DNA of 64,000 bases, taken from assembly GCF_003544875.1 (NCBI RefSeq), contig NZ_CP032093.1, forward strand, positions 1,612,001-1,676,000, read 5' to 3'. Positions 1-9,268 of the stretch are shown piece after piece. The DNA comes from Vibrio alfacsensis. GTDB taxonomy: Bacteria; Pseudomonadota; Gammaproteobacteria; Enterobacterales; Vibrionaceae. Position numbers and translations under genes: made by a program. How positions within the stretch are numbered: the first letter of the stretch is position 1; every line of letters starts with the position of its first letter. Under the pieces are notes generated by a model. That model ran no database searches and had not been told where the DNA came from. It was given only the letters and a program-made list of their open reading frames with translations.

Positions 1-123
1 ACCGTTAAATATACTCAACCTCAGCTGGGGATAAAAATTTTACATTATCTAATTTGTAAATGGCTTCGATTTTCCCAACTTAAGGTTCAATGTTTAAGTG
101 GATTCGACCTACAAGATGACTGA
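1..123 (+). CDS. C-terminal end of an unidentified protein (partial)
   Basis: The first frame is open from base 1 to a TGA at 121-123, giving 40 residues that end in a Gly-Phe-Asp-Leu-Gln-Asp-Asp tail. The stop lies 9 bases before the GTG start of the next gene, and the ribosome binding site of that gene (GAGGGA) overlaps the stop, which suggests translational coupling in one operon. The fragment is too short for me to recognise a family. Confidence 0.4.
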   Translation, partial: TVKYTQPQLGIKILHYLICKWLRFSQLKVQCLSGFDLQDD

Positions 124-132
124 GGGATAATT

Positions 133-1147
133 GTGAAAGCATCACTTACGACAACGGTATTCGCAATACTTACGCTTTGGCTTAGTGGATGTGATTATTG
201 GCAACAACCAGAGCGCAGGTTATTTGAAAAGTACAATGAACGCTTAGCGAATGTACTTGAGGTCGCTCCAACGACCACTACCGAATCTCCCTCCATCACC
301 ATTCCAGATAAACGATCCCTTTTTCATGAATTGCCTCGACTTTCACTAGGTTTACTCGAAAGCTACCAACTAAGAGAATGCGGCCTGTTCCATTTACTTG
401 CGGAAAAACTCCTCATTAGGAAAAGTTCAAGACGCTTTTTATAACCTAGACTATCAGACGAGTTTATTGCGCACGCTCAACACTTGTCTGAATGACTTTC
501 CATTAAACGACCAAGAAAATAAAAAGTTGGAACAGCTCTATAAGCTCAAATGGCAACACTTGTTAGTGCATTTAGATAATGTTTTTCTTGCCAGTGACGT
601 GATGCGAAAACAACTGACTAGTGCTCAATGGTTATCAACTCAAAGTAAGAACCAAATCGCGCCTATCAAGGATGCTTTTTTTATGTTCGATGAATTCTAT
701 CAAGCACCGTATAAGGTTATCTCTCGTTTACCCGATACCCCTGTTACCCTTTATCAAGAATCGTTAGAAAAAAGCCGTACCATTGGTTCACTCTATTACT
801 CTCTGCTCAACGCTGCAGAATGGCTCAAACAAATCACTCAAATGCTTGAACAAAACCAAGCAAACATTATCTGTAATGCCAACCGAGATACGACACAATT
901 TCGATATCTAAGAAATGTCTTTCAAAACGTATATATTGATGAAGTTCAGCCTTATATGGCGTTTCTCGACAGCACCTACCAGCAACTGAGTGTCGGTATT
1001 GACCTGATCAACAATAGAATGGCCGCTCATGGAGAGCACTATGGCATCAAGAACGCTCATGATGCATTTCGAAGAAACACAATGGCACACGTTGAGTTTT
1101 GGAAAGACCTTTTCAAACGTTGTGGAACCAACGTAGGACGTGATTAA
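133..1147 (+). pseudogene. DUF3080 family lipoprotein, frameshifted
   Basis: Starts at GTG 133 with GAGGGA a few bases upstream. The N-terminus has a lipoprotein signal with lipobox LSGC (Cys20), so the product would be lipid-anchored in the envelope. The first frame stops at 444 and the second runs to 1147. The two join at the A5 run near 402-407: removing one A gives an uninterrupted LAENSSLGKVQDAF. The joined protein is about 337 residues and matches my recollection of the DUF3080 family of gammaproteobacterial lipoproteins, whose function is unknown. It follows the partial gene at 1-123 directly and is convergent with the ligase gene downstream. A single extra base in a homopolymer is as likely to be a sequencing error as a mutation. 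Confidence 0.7.
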
Positions 1148-1188
1148 AAAGGAAGTACCACCTCCAAGGAATACAGATTTAAGGCAAA

Positions 1189-2028
1189 CTATTGCACTCT
1201 TTCCCTTAAAAATCGTGCAAATCTAGGCTTTCCTGTATGGGTGTGGCCATTGTGTCGAAACGTTATTGTTGTGCCAATTTGAGGAGGGGTTTTCCTCAAT
1301 TCATCAGTGAATCCACTGCCAATGTAAAACTCTGTACCATCGTCCAATCTTACCAATAACGCTCCCATCATACCGAGTAAGCGACCTGTACCAGGCTTGT
1401 AACCTATCACTCTCGCTTCAGCATCTTCATATCGTTTCAGCTTAAGTAAGTCACTGCCCCTGCCTGCTTGATATCGGCTAGAAACCTTTCTCAGCATGAC
1501 GCCTTCACCATCAGACTGTGCAATACGATCCAATTGATAAAACAGATGCTCCTCATCTTTTATCGCCCGATGTTCGACGTATTTTATGTGCTGGACATCG
1601 ATATCAAACACCAATGCTTGAATATTATAGTAGCGTTTCTGGTAGTCTCCCGCCGAGTATGGCATGTCAAAAATCATGAAATCGATCTGTCGCCATGCCG
1701 CTTCAACTGGTTTTTTATCAAGCACGGTTTGCTGGACTAAATGGAAATTCCCTCGTCCAGCCCACAACTCACCATCGAGCGGGAAATCTGGCAGAGCTTT
1801 CGTAAACCAGTCAGGCGCATAGATACGATTCCCATTGCGTGTCACGAAATGCTGCCCTGTCCAGTAGGCTCTTATGCCATCTAACTTTTCACTATACCAA
1901 TATTGGGAAACATCAATACCATTTTGGTACGACTCAGCTAACGACACAGGAGGCAATGGTGTGGACTCTGCATGAATCGGCGCAGAAGAAAGAATCGCTA
2001 TTGATATTAGTGTGAGTTTGAGCGGCAT
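1189..2028 (-). CDS. Periplasmic ATP-dependent DNA ligase (LigE type)
   Basis: A 279-residue single-domain-type ATP-dependent ligase with a Sec signal peptide (about residues 1-20, ending in IHA). The nucleotidyltransferase motifs are present in order: motif I EKLDGIR with Lys48 as the adenylation residue, motif III FPLDGELW, motif IV DGEGVMLR and motif V LLKLKRY, followed by a short OB-fold region. It would seal nicks in double-stranded DNA using ATP, in the periplasm. LigE ligases are typical of naturally competent Vibrio, Haemophilus and Neisseria, and are thought to act on incoming or extracellular DNA. It is monocistronic and convergent with the DUF3080 gene. Confidence 0.88.
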   Translation of the reverse strand: MPLKLTLISIAILSSAPIHAESTPLPPVSLAESYQNGIDVSQYWYSEKLDGIRAYWTGQHFVTRNGNRIYAPDWFTKALPDFPLDGELWAGRGNFHLVQQTVLDKKPVEAAWRQIDFMIFDMPYSAGDYQKRYYNIQALVFDIDVQHIKYVEHRAIKDEEHLFYQLDRIAQSDGEGVMLRKVSSRYQAGRGSDLLKLKRYEDAEARVIGYKPGTGRLLGMMGALLVRLDDGTEFYIGSGFTDELRKTPPQIGTTITFRHNGHTHTGKPRFARFLRERVQ

Positions 2029-2159
2029 GGGCGAACCTTAAATGTTATATCGCCCCTATTGAAGCGAAGTTTTTAACATTTCGCCATGATTGGCTGCAAC
2101 TATACGATCCATAGCACGATACATAAGTGATATATGCAATCAACCCAATACAATTGGAA

Positions 2160-2549
2160 TTAAGGTTGCCATTTTTCCCGCATTTTCTCTATGACTTCAC
2201 TCGGAACATTGTGAATACTTGTAAACGTTCCGCCACAAACTTTAATTTCAAATTCTACATGATGTTTTTTGCAATATTGTAAGTAGCGTTTCATTTCCCA
2301 ATGCCTGACAAATGTATTACTCACAATCACGATATGGCTTCGTTTCAACCATTTTTTGGTTTGGCAAAAACACCAGTCATGTGCATCGCCAAGCTTGTTA
2401 TGATCAAAGAGATAGTCTCCCTGAGCATTTTCAAAATACATATCTGCTTCGAAATGTTTTGCATTCAGACAATAAGCCAGTTGTTTAGCCAATGTCGTTT
2501 TACCCGAACCAGGCAAACCGCGGATTAAAATGAGTTTTGCGTTGGACAT
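2160..2549 (-). CDS. Small P-loop kinase-like ATPase
   Basis: A 129-residue protein with a Walker A motif GLPGSGKTT at residues 11-19 near the N-terminus, then an acidic strand (FEADMYF) and a segment KRSHIVIVSNTF that resembles the second strand of polynucleotide-kinase/zeta-toxin-like P-loop folds. This fold phosphorylates small molecules or nucleic-acid ends, but the substrate cannot be read from the sequence. There is no membrane segment or signal peptide. It stands alone between the ligase and the acfD-like gene. Such small AAA/PNK-like proteins are common in Vibrio accessory regions, some of them in superintegrons, but no attC site is visible here. Confidence 0.7.
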   Translation of the reverse strand: MSNAKLILIRGLPGSGKTTLAKQLAYCLNAKHFEADMYFENAQGDYLFDHNKLGDAHDWCFCQTKKWLKRSHIVIVSNTFVRHWEMKRYLQYCKKHHVEFEIKVCGGTFTSIHNVPSEVIEKMREKWQP

Positions 2550-2612
2550 AATGCGCTTCAGAGAAGTTAAGGAGGCAGCACAGTAACGTATTCCTACTCA
2601 AAATGCAGCTCT

Positions 2613-2641
2613 AAAAAAATCCCCCAACCGACGTTGAGGGA
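2613..2641 (-). terminator. Rho-independent terminator of the acfD-like gene
   Basis: Read on the minus strand, CCCTCAAC and GTTGGGGG pair around GTCG and are followed by a run of T. It lies 40-70 bases past the stop codon of the acfD-like gene. Confidence 0.85.
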
Positions 2642-2680
2642 CTCTATATTATTGACTCGATTGATAACTAATCTTGCGGA

Positions 2681-5600
2681 TTAATTCACTGAACCGTAAT
2701 TCAATGTATCAACACCTAATGGACTATTTTTAGGTTTATTCAAACCTAACGTTTTCACCATATTTATTGCTTTTTGACTAATGCTACCTGAGTATACTTT
2801 CGTGCCATCTGGGTTAGTCATTGACGTTTCACCAACATTCCAAGCGGTAAAGAAGTCACTCAAGTCATAACCCGATACGTAAGAGCTACAAACCATCATG
2901 AGATCACCATTAGATAGGCCTGTGACACGCGAGCTACAATAGTTCATGCCACCATTGTCACCTTGAACATCACCACGTGCTTTACGGTGCATCAACTTGA
3001 ACATGTTCCAGCCCTCATCTTCGCCATAAATGGTTGGCTTAACGTCACCGTTGCTATACCAATCATCAATCTTAAAGTGCACTTTTGCCCACAGTTTAAG
3101 CTGACCAAACATGACTAAGCGCATGCCTGCATCACCATGAGACCATGCATGACCATCATTCGCATCTAACCACATCGGTGCTTTTTTGATGTCGAAAATA
3201 ATACGGTCCATTCGAGGGTTATCATTACGCCCCTCAAGCTCTTGCATGTAAAGTGCCAATACGTTGTTGGTCACTTCGGTACTACCCGGCGCATTGAACG
3301 GTGCAGAAGCAAGGTTGTGGCCTACTTCATGCCATAGTAGCCAATCATTTTTCGCCTGAGTTGGGACATTAGTACTCTTCGCATTAAAGCTAGAGTTCAT
3401 TACTGGATAGCCCGAGTGCGCCGCACCAATTGAGATCTGAACGTCGTTGACAAAACGGTGACGGAACTCTTTTAGTTCCGGGTAAGTGAAACGACGATGA
3501 GCGCCCTCTTCTGTCACTTCATCACGGCCATAAAAATCACTCGCTGCATCCGCAAAACGGTTCATGTCTTTCGCAAATTGATCTACATCCATTGAGGTCA
3601 CGTTATTGATTGGCATTGTGTAAATGAACGAGCCAGTATCAATTTCCGCAATTGGCGCAGTCGCAGATTCTGGCGTATTCAGCCATTGGCCATCTTTCCA
3701 CCATGCAGCTGTTTCTACACCGTCTAGGTTAAATGTCACAACATCAAGATCATGCTCTTTTGGTTGGATATAAATCAAACCACCATAAGGGGCTTTAAAT
3801 GTAAGATTCACACCATCATAATCGTAGCTTGTTTGCATACGTGGCGGACGTTTCAATGACGTTTCATGATTTGGTTTACCCGTTAAATCATCCGCCATCA
3901 TGACCGAAATCGTTGCTTTTACTCCACCCGTTACCGTTACCTTTTGTAATTGTGGCGCCCAAAAACCGGTGGACTGGTTGTTCCCTGCCGAGTAGGTCAC
4001 CGCTTTACCATTGGTTTGAATATCTGCACGCCCATTCGAAACAATACCCGCTGTACGACCTGGATATTGCGTGGTATCAACGGTAATCTCGTGATCCCAG
4101 TACGAACGACCCAACATGATACGCGTTAACGGTTTCTCCATGTAGTTTAATGGATAACTTGGGTTCATTTGCCCCTTAAGCTCACCCTCACCATGGATCA
4201 TCCCATTGCTTACTAACGAAGCTTTTAGATCGACTGGACATTGTGCTTCAACAGTATCGGTTTGATGTTGTTCATCGGTATAACAGTTCAAGAATTGCAC
4301 GGTTTGCTTAAAGCCAAGCTCATCTGGAATACCTGTCTCGTAGCGGTATGGGTTATCATTCCACATCCAAATTGACAAGTTGTCGTATGTTTGATTTAGC
4401 TCCGTGGTAGATAAACGAATCCCTTGCTTGCCTTTAGTACGGTAATACAGTTCATGGTTGTATAACGCCGTAAAGTTAGTGCCAAGGTTTGCTGCTTTTA
4501 CCATGCTCTCAACAACATCTTTGCTCACTTCATAGCGATCAAAATCTGGACGATGATAAGCACCACGAACGGTGTAACCATGGCCTGAGCGTGTTTCAAT
4601 ACAGTTAAACTCGTACTCGTATTCGTTTTTACATAAAGGAGTGCCTTTAAACGCAGCTTCTAGCTCTGCAATCGCGGCCTGACGCTCTTGTGGAGAGTTT
4701 ACAAAAATACGAGCTTGTTTGGTCAGCATCACTGGCTTACCTTGAGCATCGAATTCAGGCTCACCTTCAGCATTCAGCTTAGGCATTTCGTAAGTTGGGA
4801 TCTCAAACTTAATTTTAGTTTCGTCTTTAATCCATTCAACTGAACCGTCTTGATTAACAGTAAATGGCTGCTTTCCATCATTGTCTTGGAAGCGCTCCAA
4901 CACAACCATTTCTGTTGCACCCTTAACATGCAGGTTCGGATATGGCGACTGACAGTAGTATGAGCTGCCACAAAATGCTTGGTTTGTTGGTGTTACGTTT
5001 TGACCACCAACCGACATACCTGCTGCATCAGCCAAACGACCAATAGGCTCTGGGTTTGCTGTTTGAATTGCATCCATAAATAAGATATTACCGCCCTCAT
5101 TGACATACTTAATCAATGCGGTGATATCGCCTTGTGTGAAGTTAGGGTTATCTAAATCAGCCACAAACTGATTCGTCATACCATCTTGAACCAGTTTTGG
5201 TGGGTAGGCTTGCAATATTAGAATTGGCGTATCTACTGCGGAAAGACCATCAAAGCCACCTTTGCTTAACTCCGTTACGTTACCAAAACCAAATTTTGGA
5301 CTCACGAAGAAATCATATTGCATACCTAACGCTGAGTTTTGATGTGCAAAATACGCTTTGTCGATATTCGTCGCAACACTCATACCTTGCGTAGACTGGC
5401 CACCATTAAACCATTGGAACAAGTTCGCAAAAAATTGCTTCATGCTGCCATGATCATCGTGTTTCGGGTTTTCAATCTTTGTCGATGTACACGTTTTCGC
5501 GGCACTGTCGATCTTAACAGAACGGTTATTCCAATAGTTTTCCGGACATGACAGGATGCTTGGGTACATACCATTACCCATCATCACGATCTTGCCTGCT

Positions 5601-7165
5601 CCGATCTCACCAGCAGTAACAAATGGGAAACCAAAGGTAGCGTTATCTTTATTCACCGTTGGAATCGCAGGCATGTTGATTCCTGGCCACTGGGCAATGT
5701 ATGGTCGACCTTCACGCGTCCATGCTTGCTGCTCACCAAAATCAAGTTCACGGTTGATGTCTGCACGAGGCATCATGACTGGGAATGCACGGTTAGAGAG
5801 ATTTAGAGCTCGCATACCACGGGTATAACCCGTTGCACCGTAAAACGCGCCGTTATCGTTGAAGACATGGAATGTATTCACGTTGCGGAAGATGGCGTTT
5901 AATGATTCAGTGACATACTTACCGCTGTCCAGTGATAGAACCTGTGGCTGACGCAAAGCAGTCGCAAAAGTCGCTGGTTGGCGTAATGCTTGGTCGATGG
6001 TCGCTGTGAGACCATTGTTGAATTGTTCTTCAAAATCATTCGGAAGTGAAAAATCAGAGCCCTCAACCTCAAGCTTGCCGCCATTTGGAAGAGACAAATT
6101 GATCAACTCATTGATCACGTTCGGGTACATCGCAAACGTATCTTGGATCTCTTGCGTAATTTCAAGCTTACCATTTGAATTAAAAGCGTAGCGTTCGAGC
6201 AGAGCCTGAATATTCGCTTTGATAACATTATTGTCCGTGACGTCAGTCAGTTTATAGTCGACCTTATTACCTTGAACTTGACCAAATTCAAATGTGTCGA
6301 TACCAAACGTTAGCGTATCACCCCAAAGATATTCAAACTCACCTTTTTCATCGGTTAAGCCGACCGAATTGGCTGAAAAGTAGCTAATACCAACAAGAGG
6401 CTGACCATTAGCATCCGTCAGTTGGCTGCGCGTCAACACTTTGCTTTCCGCGCTAGGTTTGTATGAATAGGTCGACTCTGCATTTGCTGATACAAAGTTT
6501 GAGTTCAGATCGCTATTTGCATCAGGATCAACGGCCGGAACCACTTTATCATCAACGTGAGAACTCGGTGCCTTACCGACTTCGTCGGTTGCTTCCTCTT
6601 CTTTCGAAGCGAAGTATGCGTCTACCGCTTCATCGCTTAATCCTTGATTAAAAACAGCTTCAATATCGAAAGCGTCTATTTCTTTTAAGCAAATTTCGTC
6701 TTGAGTCTCACATACATCGATAGACTGAAGTACTTTGGTGACGTTATCACCGTGAATGCTTGCCAGATCAAATGAAGCTTCTGCTTTATCATTGCTGATG
6801 CTGTCACGAATTTGCTTTGGAAATGGCGCAGTAAAATCACCAAGTTGCACGGTACCAACGGTACAGCTAAAACTGGTTCCTTGAGAGACTTCAAAAGTAC
6901 CGTCAATTAACTCTTTTCCGTTACAGGTTGCCTCACCTATTACTCGTTTGTTTGAAGCAAACAATGTACCGATATAAGTTGTTGGTGGAATAATATCAGT
7001 CGGTGGAACGACTATAGGTGGCTCCAAATCCGTTGGCGGGACAACTACAGGTGGTAATATATCAGTCGGTGGAACAACTTCTGGTAAATTTGCGATTGGA
7101 TCATCGTTATTACATCCTGTAAGAACGGTAGATAGTACCGCAATCGCGATTAGATTCTTCTTCAT
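2681..7165 (-). CDS. acfD: AcfD/SslE-like M60-family metalloprotease lipoprotein
   Basis: A 1494-residue lipoprotein. The signal peptide ends in lipobox LTGC (Cys18) and is followed by Pro-rich repeats with the core VVPPTD, a likely flexible tether. The middle of the protein is the long beta-rich region typical of AcfD/SslE. The C-terminal part has the zinc metalloprotease motif HEVGHN at residues 1279-1284, a gluzincin HExxH site of the M60 type. Relatives are V. cholerae accessory colonization factor AcfD and E. coli SslE (YghJ), a mucin-degrading surface protein exported by a type II secretion system. It is likely surface-exposed or secreted and acts on mucin-type glycoproteins in host colonisation. 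It is monocistronic with its own terminator. The gene name follows family resemblance; the reading frame is intact. Confidence 0.88.
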   Translation of the reverse strand: MKKNLIAIAVLSTVLTGCNNDDPIANLPEVVPPTDILPPVVVPPTDLEPPIVVPPTDIIPPTTYIGTLFASNKRVIGEATCNGKELIDGTFEVSQGTSFSCTVGTVQLGDFTAPFPKQIRDSISNDKAEASFDLASIHGDNVTKVLQSIDVCETQDEICLKEIDAFDIEAVFNQGLSDEAVDAYFASKEEEATDEVGKAPSSHVDDKVVPAVDPDANSDLNSNFVSANAESTYSYKPSAESKVLTRSQLTDANGQPLVGISYFSANSVGLTDEKGEFEYLWGDTLTFGIDTFEFGQVQGNKVDYKLTDVTDNNVIKANIQALLERYAFNSNGKLEITQEIQDTFAMYPNVINELINLSLPNGGKLEVEGSDFSLPNDFEEQFNNGLTATIDQALRQPATFATALRQPQVLSLDSGKYVTESLNAIFRNVNTFHVFNDNGAFYGATGYTRGMRALNLSNRAFPVMMPRADINRELDFGEQQAWTREGRPYIAQWPGINMPAIPTVNKDNATFGFPFVTAGEIGAGKIVMMGNGMYPSILSCPENYWNNRSVKIDSAAKTCTSTKIENPKHDDHGSMKQFFANLFQWFNGGQSTQGMSVATNIDKAYFAHQNSALGMQYDFFVSPKFGFGNVTELSKGGFDGLSAVDTPILILQAYPPKLVQDGMTNQFVADLDNPNFTQGDITALIKYVNEGGNILFMDAIQTANPEPIGRLADAAGMSVGGQNVTPTNQAFCGSSYYCQSPYPNLHVKGATEMVVLERFQDNDGKQPFTVNQDGSVEWIKDETKIKFEIPTYEMPKLNAEGEPEFDAQGKPVMLTKQARIFVNSPQERQAAIAELEAAFKGTPLCKNEYEYEFNCIETRSGHGYTVRGAYHRPDFDRYEVSKDVVESMVKAANLGTNFTALYNHELYYRTKGKQGIRLSTTELNQTYDNLSIWMWNDNPYRYETGIPDELGFKQTVQFLNCYTDEQHQTDTVEAQCPVDLKASLVSNGMIHGEGELKGQMNPSYPLNYMEKPLTRIMLGRSYWDHEITVDTTQYPGRTAGIVSNGRADIQTNGKAVTYSAGNNQSTGFWAPQLQKVTVTGGVKATISVMMADDLTGKPNHETSLKRPPRMQTSYDYDGVNLTFKAPYGGLIYIQPKEHDLDVVTFNLDGVETAAWWKDGQWLNTPESATAPIAEIDTGSFIYTMPINNVTSMDVDQFAKDMNRFADAASDFYGRDEVTEEGAHRRFTYPELKEFRHRFVNDVQISIGAAHSGYPVMNSSFNAKSTNVPTQAKNDWLLWHEVGHNLASAPFNAPGSTEVTNNVLALYMQELEGRNDNPRMDRIIFDIKKAPMWLDANDGHAWSHGDAGMRLVMFGQLKLWAKVHFKIDDWYSNGDVKPTIYGEDEGWNMFKLMHRKARGDVQGDNGGMNYCSSRVTGLSNGDLMMVCSSYVSGYDLSDFFTAWNVGETSMTNPDGTKVYSGSISQKAINMVKTLGLNKPKNSPLGVDTLNYGSVN

Positions 7166-7332
7166 TTAGGCTTTTTAGTCGTTATATTATGGAGCACTAT
7201 TGTAAATAATCGCTCTAACTTAGACGACTAGCATTTGCTATGCTATCAACAAAAAGCCGTTGATTTAAAAGAAAAACCTGCTGATTTATTCACCTATTTC
7301 GCCGTGTTTTTGACGTTAAAATAATGACGCAC

Positions 7333-7364
7333 AAAAACCGAGTCGCTATAGCTAACTCGGCTTT
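7333..7364 (-). terminator. Rho-independent terminator of the acetyltransferase gene
   Basis: On the minus strand, AGCCGAGT and ACTCGG pair around a short loop and are followed by TTTTT. It lies about 20 bases beyond the stop of the 7384-7992 gene. Confidence 0.75.
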
Positions 7365-7383
7365 CACTTGTACACGTTGAACG

Positions 7384-7992
7384 TCAAATTACGTTACTTT
7401 CTAACTTTCGGTCTTTGAAAAAATATTCTCTATCGTGTGACCCTATCTCACGCATCACCCGACACGGATTGCCAACAGCAACAACATTTGCAGGAATGTC
7501 TTTTGTTACAATACTGCCTGCGCCGATCACTGAGTTCTCACCGATGGTGACGCCTGGAAGCACAACCGAATGCGCACCAATCCAAACATTATCACCAATA
7601 CGCACGGGCATATTAAACTGAGCCACTTGTCGCCTTAAGTCTGGGTCGATTGGGTGCCCTGCCGTTGCCAGTGTGACGTTGGGCCCAATCATCACATGAT
7701 TGCCAATATAGATATGGGTGTCGTCAACCAACGTCAGATTGAAGTTCGCATACACATGATCGCCAACATGAGTGTGGCATCCCCAATTGGCGCGTAATGG
7801 CGGTTCGAAATAGCAACTCTCTCCTACACGACCAAATAAACGATACAGTATTTCATTACGTTTATCCCCTTCTGAAGGGCGCGTTTGATTGTAGTCATAC
7901 AAAACTTCTAAGCATTGCGTTTGCATCTCTGCTAATTCTTCGTCAGTACACAAGTAGACTCTTTGACTATGCAAAATCGCTTTTTTATCCAT
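7384..7992 (-). CDS. Maltose/galactoside O-acetyltransferase (LacA/Maa type)
   Basis: A 202-residue left-handed beta-helix acetyltransferase. An N-terminal helical Mac domain (about residues 1-60, with LYDYNQTRPSE) precedes hexapeptide repeats. The catalytic histidine lies in ATAGHP (His113), and the C-terminus has the usual VAVGNPCRV loop that binds acetyl-CoA. It would transfer acetyl from acetyl-CoA to the 6-hydroxyl of maltose, glucose or galactosides in the cytoplasm. Length and motifs match LacA/Maa. It is monocistronic with its own terminator, and no sugar operon is nearby, so the true substrate is open. Confidence 0.85.
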   Translation of the reverse strand: MDKKAILHSQRVYLCTDEELAEMQTQCLEVLYDYNQTRPSEGDKRNEILYRLFGRVGESCYFEPPLRANWGCHTHVGDHVYANFNLTLVDDTHIYIGNHVMIGPNVTLATAGHPIDPDLRRQVAQFNMPVRIGDNVWIGAHSVVLPGVTIGENSVIGAGSIVTKDIPANVVAVGNPCRVMREIGSHDREYFFKDRKLESNVI

Positions 7993-8135
7993 GATATTTC
8001 CTGATAAGGGGATGTTCTATGCGTAAATCTAACAAAAGAATCGCGTCCATAAATGGTTAAACTTCATAGAAAAATACCAAAGGTGTACGTAACAGCGAGA
8101 AACTCGTTAGCGCATGGATTAATTTTGCAATTTAT

Positions 8136-8468
8136 TCATTCGCTTTCGGCGCTCCAATCGGGCTTTGAGCTTTTATCTCTGCGTTTCAGTGCACGGAAAA
8201 ATTTAGATTCTTCGTGATACCAACCGATCACACTCAGAGGAAACCCAACTAGCACGATAATAAGCAAATCTGTGGGAAGTTGCTGTGTAATATCATTAAC
8301 TGATTTCAACTCACCAAATACGAACAGTCCAATCACATTGCCAAGGAAAAATGCACAAAAAATCATCATGAATGTCTTCGCGATATAATGCCACTTGCCT
8401 TTTTTACGCTCTTCTCGCCAGTAGACATATTTGTGCTCACGGTTGTACATCATCCCTCCATTCTTCAT
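8136..8468 (-). CDS. Hypothetical membrane protein, two predicted TM segments
   Basis: A 110-residue protein with a basic N-terminal stretch (residues 9-27), a hydrophobic segment around residues 30-52 (MMIFCAFFLGNVIGLFVFG), a second around residues 68-84 (LLIIVLVGFPLSVIGW), and a charged cytoplasmic-type tail. I do not recognise a family. ATG codons at residues 1, 6 and 7 are all possible starts. It lies alone on the minus strand, and its upstream region has an unusual direct repeat at 8499-8531. Confidence 0.6.
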   Translation of the reverse strand: MKNGGMMYNREHKYVYWREERKKGKWHYIAKTFMMIFCAFFLGNVIGLFVFGELKSVNDITQQLPTDLLIIVLVGFPLSVIGWYHEESKFFRALKRRDKSSKPDWSAESE

Positions 8469-8498
8469 CTAAGATTTTACCGCATCCCTTTACCGTAA

Positions 8499-8531
8499 TT
8501 GACTAATTGTCTAGTTGACTAATTGTCTTAG
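8499..8531. repeat. 16-bp tandem direct repeat upstream of 8136-8468 gene
   Basis: TTGACTAATTGTCTAG at 8499-8514 is followed at once by TTGACTAATTGTCTTAG. Each copy contains the interrupted palindrome GAC-TAATT-GTC. It sits 30-60 bases upstream of the start of the small membrane protein gene, where a repressor or activator could bind. The operator role is inference. Confidence 0.6.
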
Positions 8532-8698
8532 TGACATTGTCACAATGATTGCCTTTACAACAAATTAGGTACTCATGACGAGCATGCTACTTACGACAAC
8601 ATTGCCCCTTTAGTAAACGATGGGAGTCGTATATGAATAATCATAGTGTTGAATAGAAGGTTTTGCGTGTCAAAACAACGAGACAAGCGAGAAAGCAA

Positions 8699-9131
8699 TC
8701 AGTGTTTACGAAATACCCAAATTGGACCAATCAGCAAAAACTGAACATCTTCGAAGAATGACGGTTTCTTTCCCTCAATCTTGTGGCCTATAAATTGGAA
8801 TGCCCACAATACGCCAAACAACAATATCGAAATGTGTAACACTGGCCAGCCGAGAAGTTCCATCGACCAAATCAAACCAATACACGCTAGCGTGTAGCCG
8901 ATCATCATAATGAATACGCTCATCGATAGGCGGAAGTAAAACACCCAAGCAGGTAAAGCGACCAGCCATACCCAATTGAGGTGAAATCCAGCTAATGGTA
9001 GTTGCGGAATAGACCAAATCAGACCAACGACAGAAAGAAAAATGCCAGGTACCGCAACCTTATGAATCTTTGATTAATTGATTTTGATGGCTTTCACCAT
9101 ATGCTTCAAGCCATTGAGCAAGCGTTCGCAT
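8699..9131 (-). pseudogene. DUF962/Mpo1-family membrane protein, frameshifted
   Basis: Translation from ATG 9131 gives MRTLAQWLEAYGESHQNQ, then a frame change near 9070-9082. The rest continues from KIHKVAVPGIFLS to the stop at 8699. The join restores a His-x-Asn near the N-terminus, several hydrophobic segments, and the C-terminal GHKIEGKKPSFFEDV region typical of DUF962 (yeast Mpo1 relatives, Fe(II) dioxygenases of 2-hydroxy fatty acids; the bacterial role is unknown). Restoring two missing bases would give the family pattern HxNxxNxxxH; deleting one base would also keep the frame but shortens it. The open frame at 8699-8944 alone lacks the first half of the protein. Confidence 0.7.
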
Positions 9132-9268
9132 AACTTCACCTTTTACATTGTTACAACATTTATATAGCGTCTACACGTTAAAGGTGCGAGTTTTATTAAA
9201 AGATATGGATAATCGACAATCTCAAGCGTACCTTTGCAAATAAATACCTCAATGTGAAGATACTTTAC

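Noticed and set aside
2160..2549. Zeta-type toxin of a toxin-antitoxin pair
   Set aside because: There is a P-loop kinase core but no adjacent antitoxin-sized gene.
5197..6191. Plus-strand open frames opposite the acfD-like gene
   Set aside because: They are antisense shadows without ribosome binding sites or recognisable protein features, inside a conserved 1494-codon gene.
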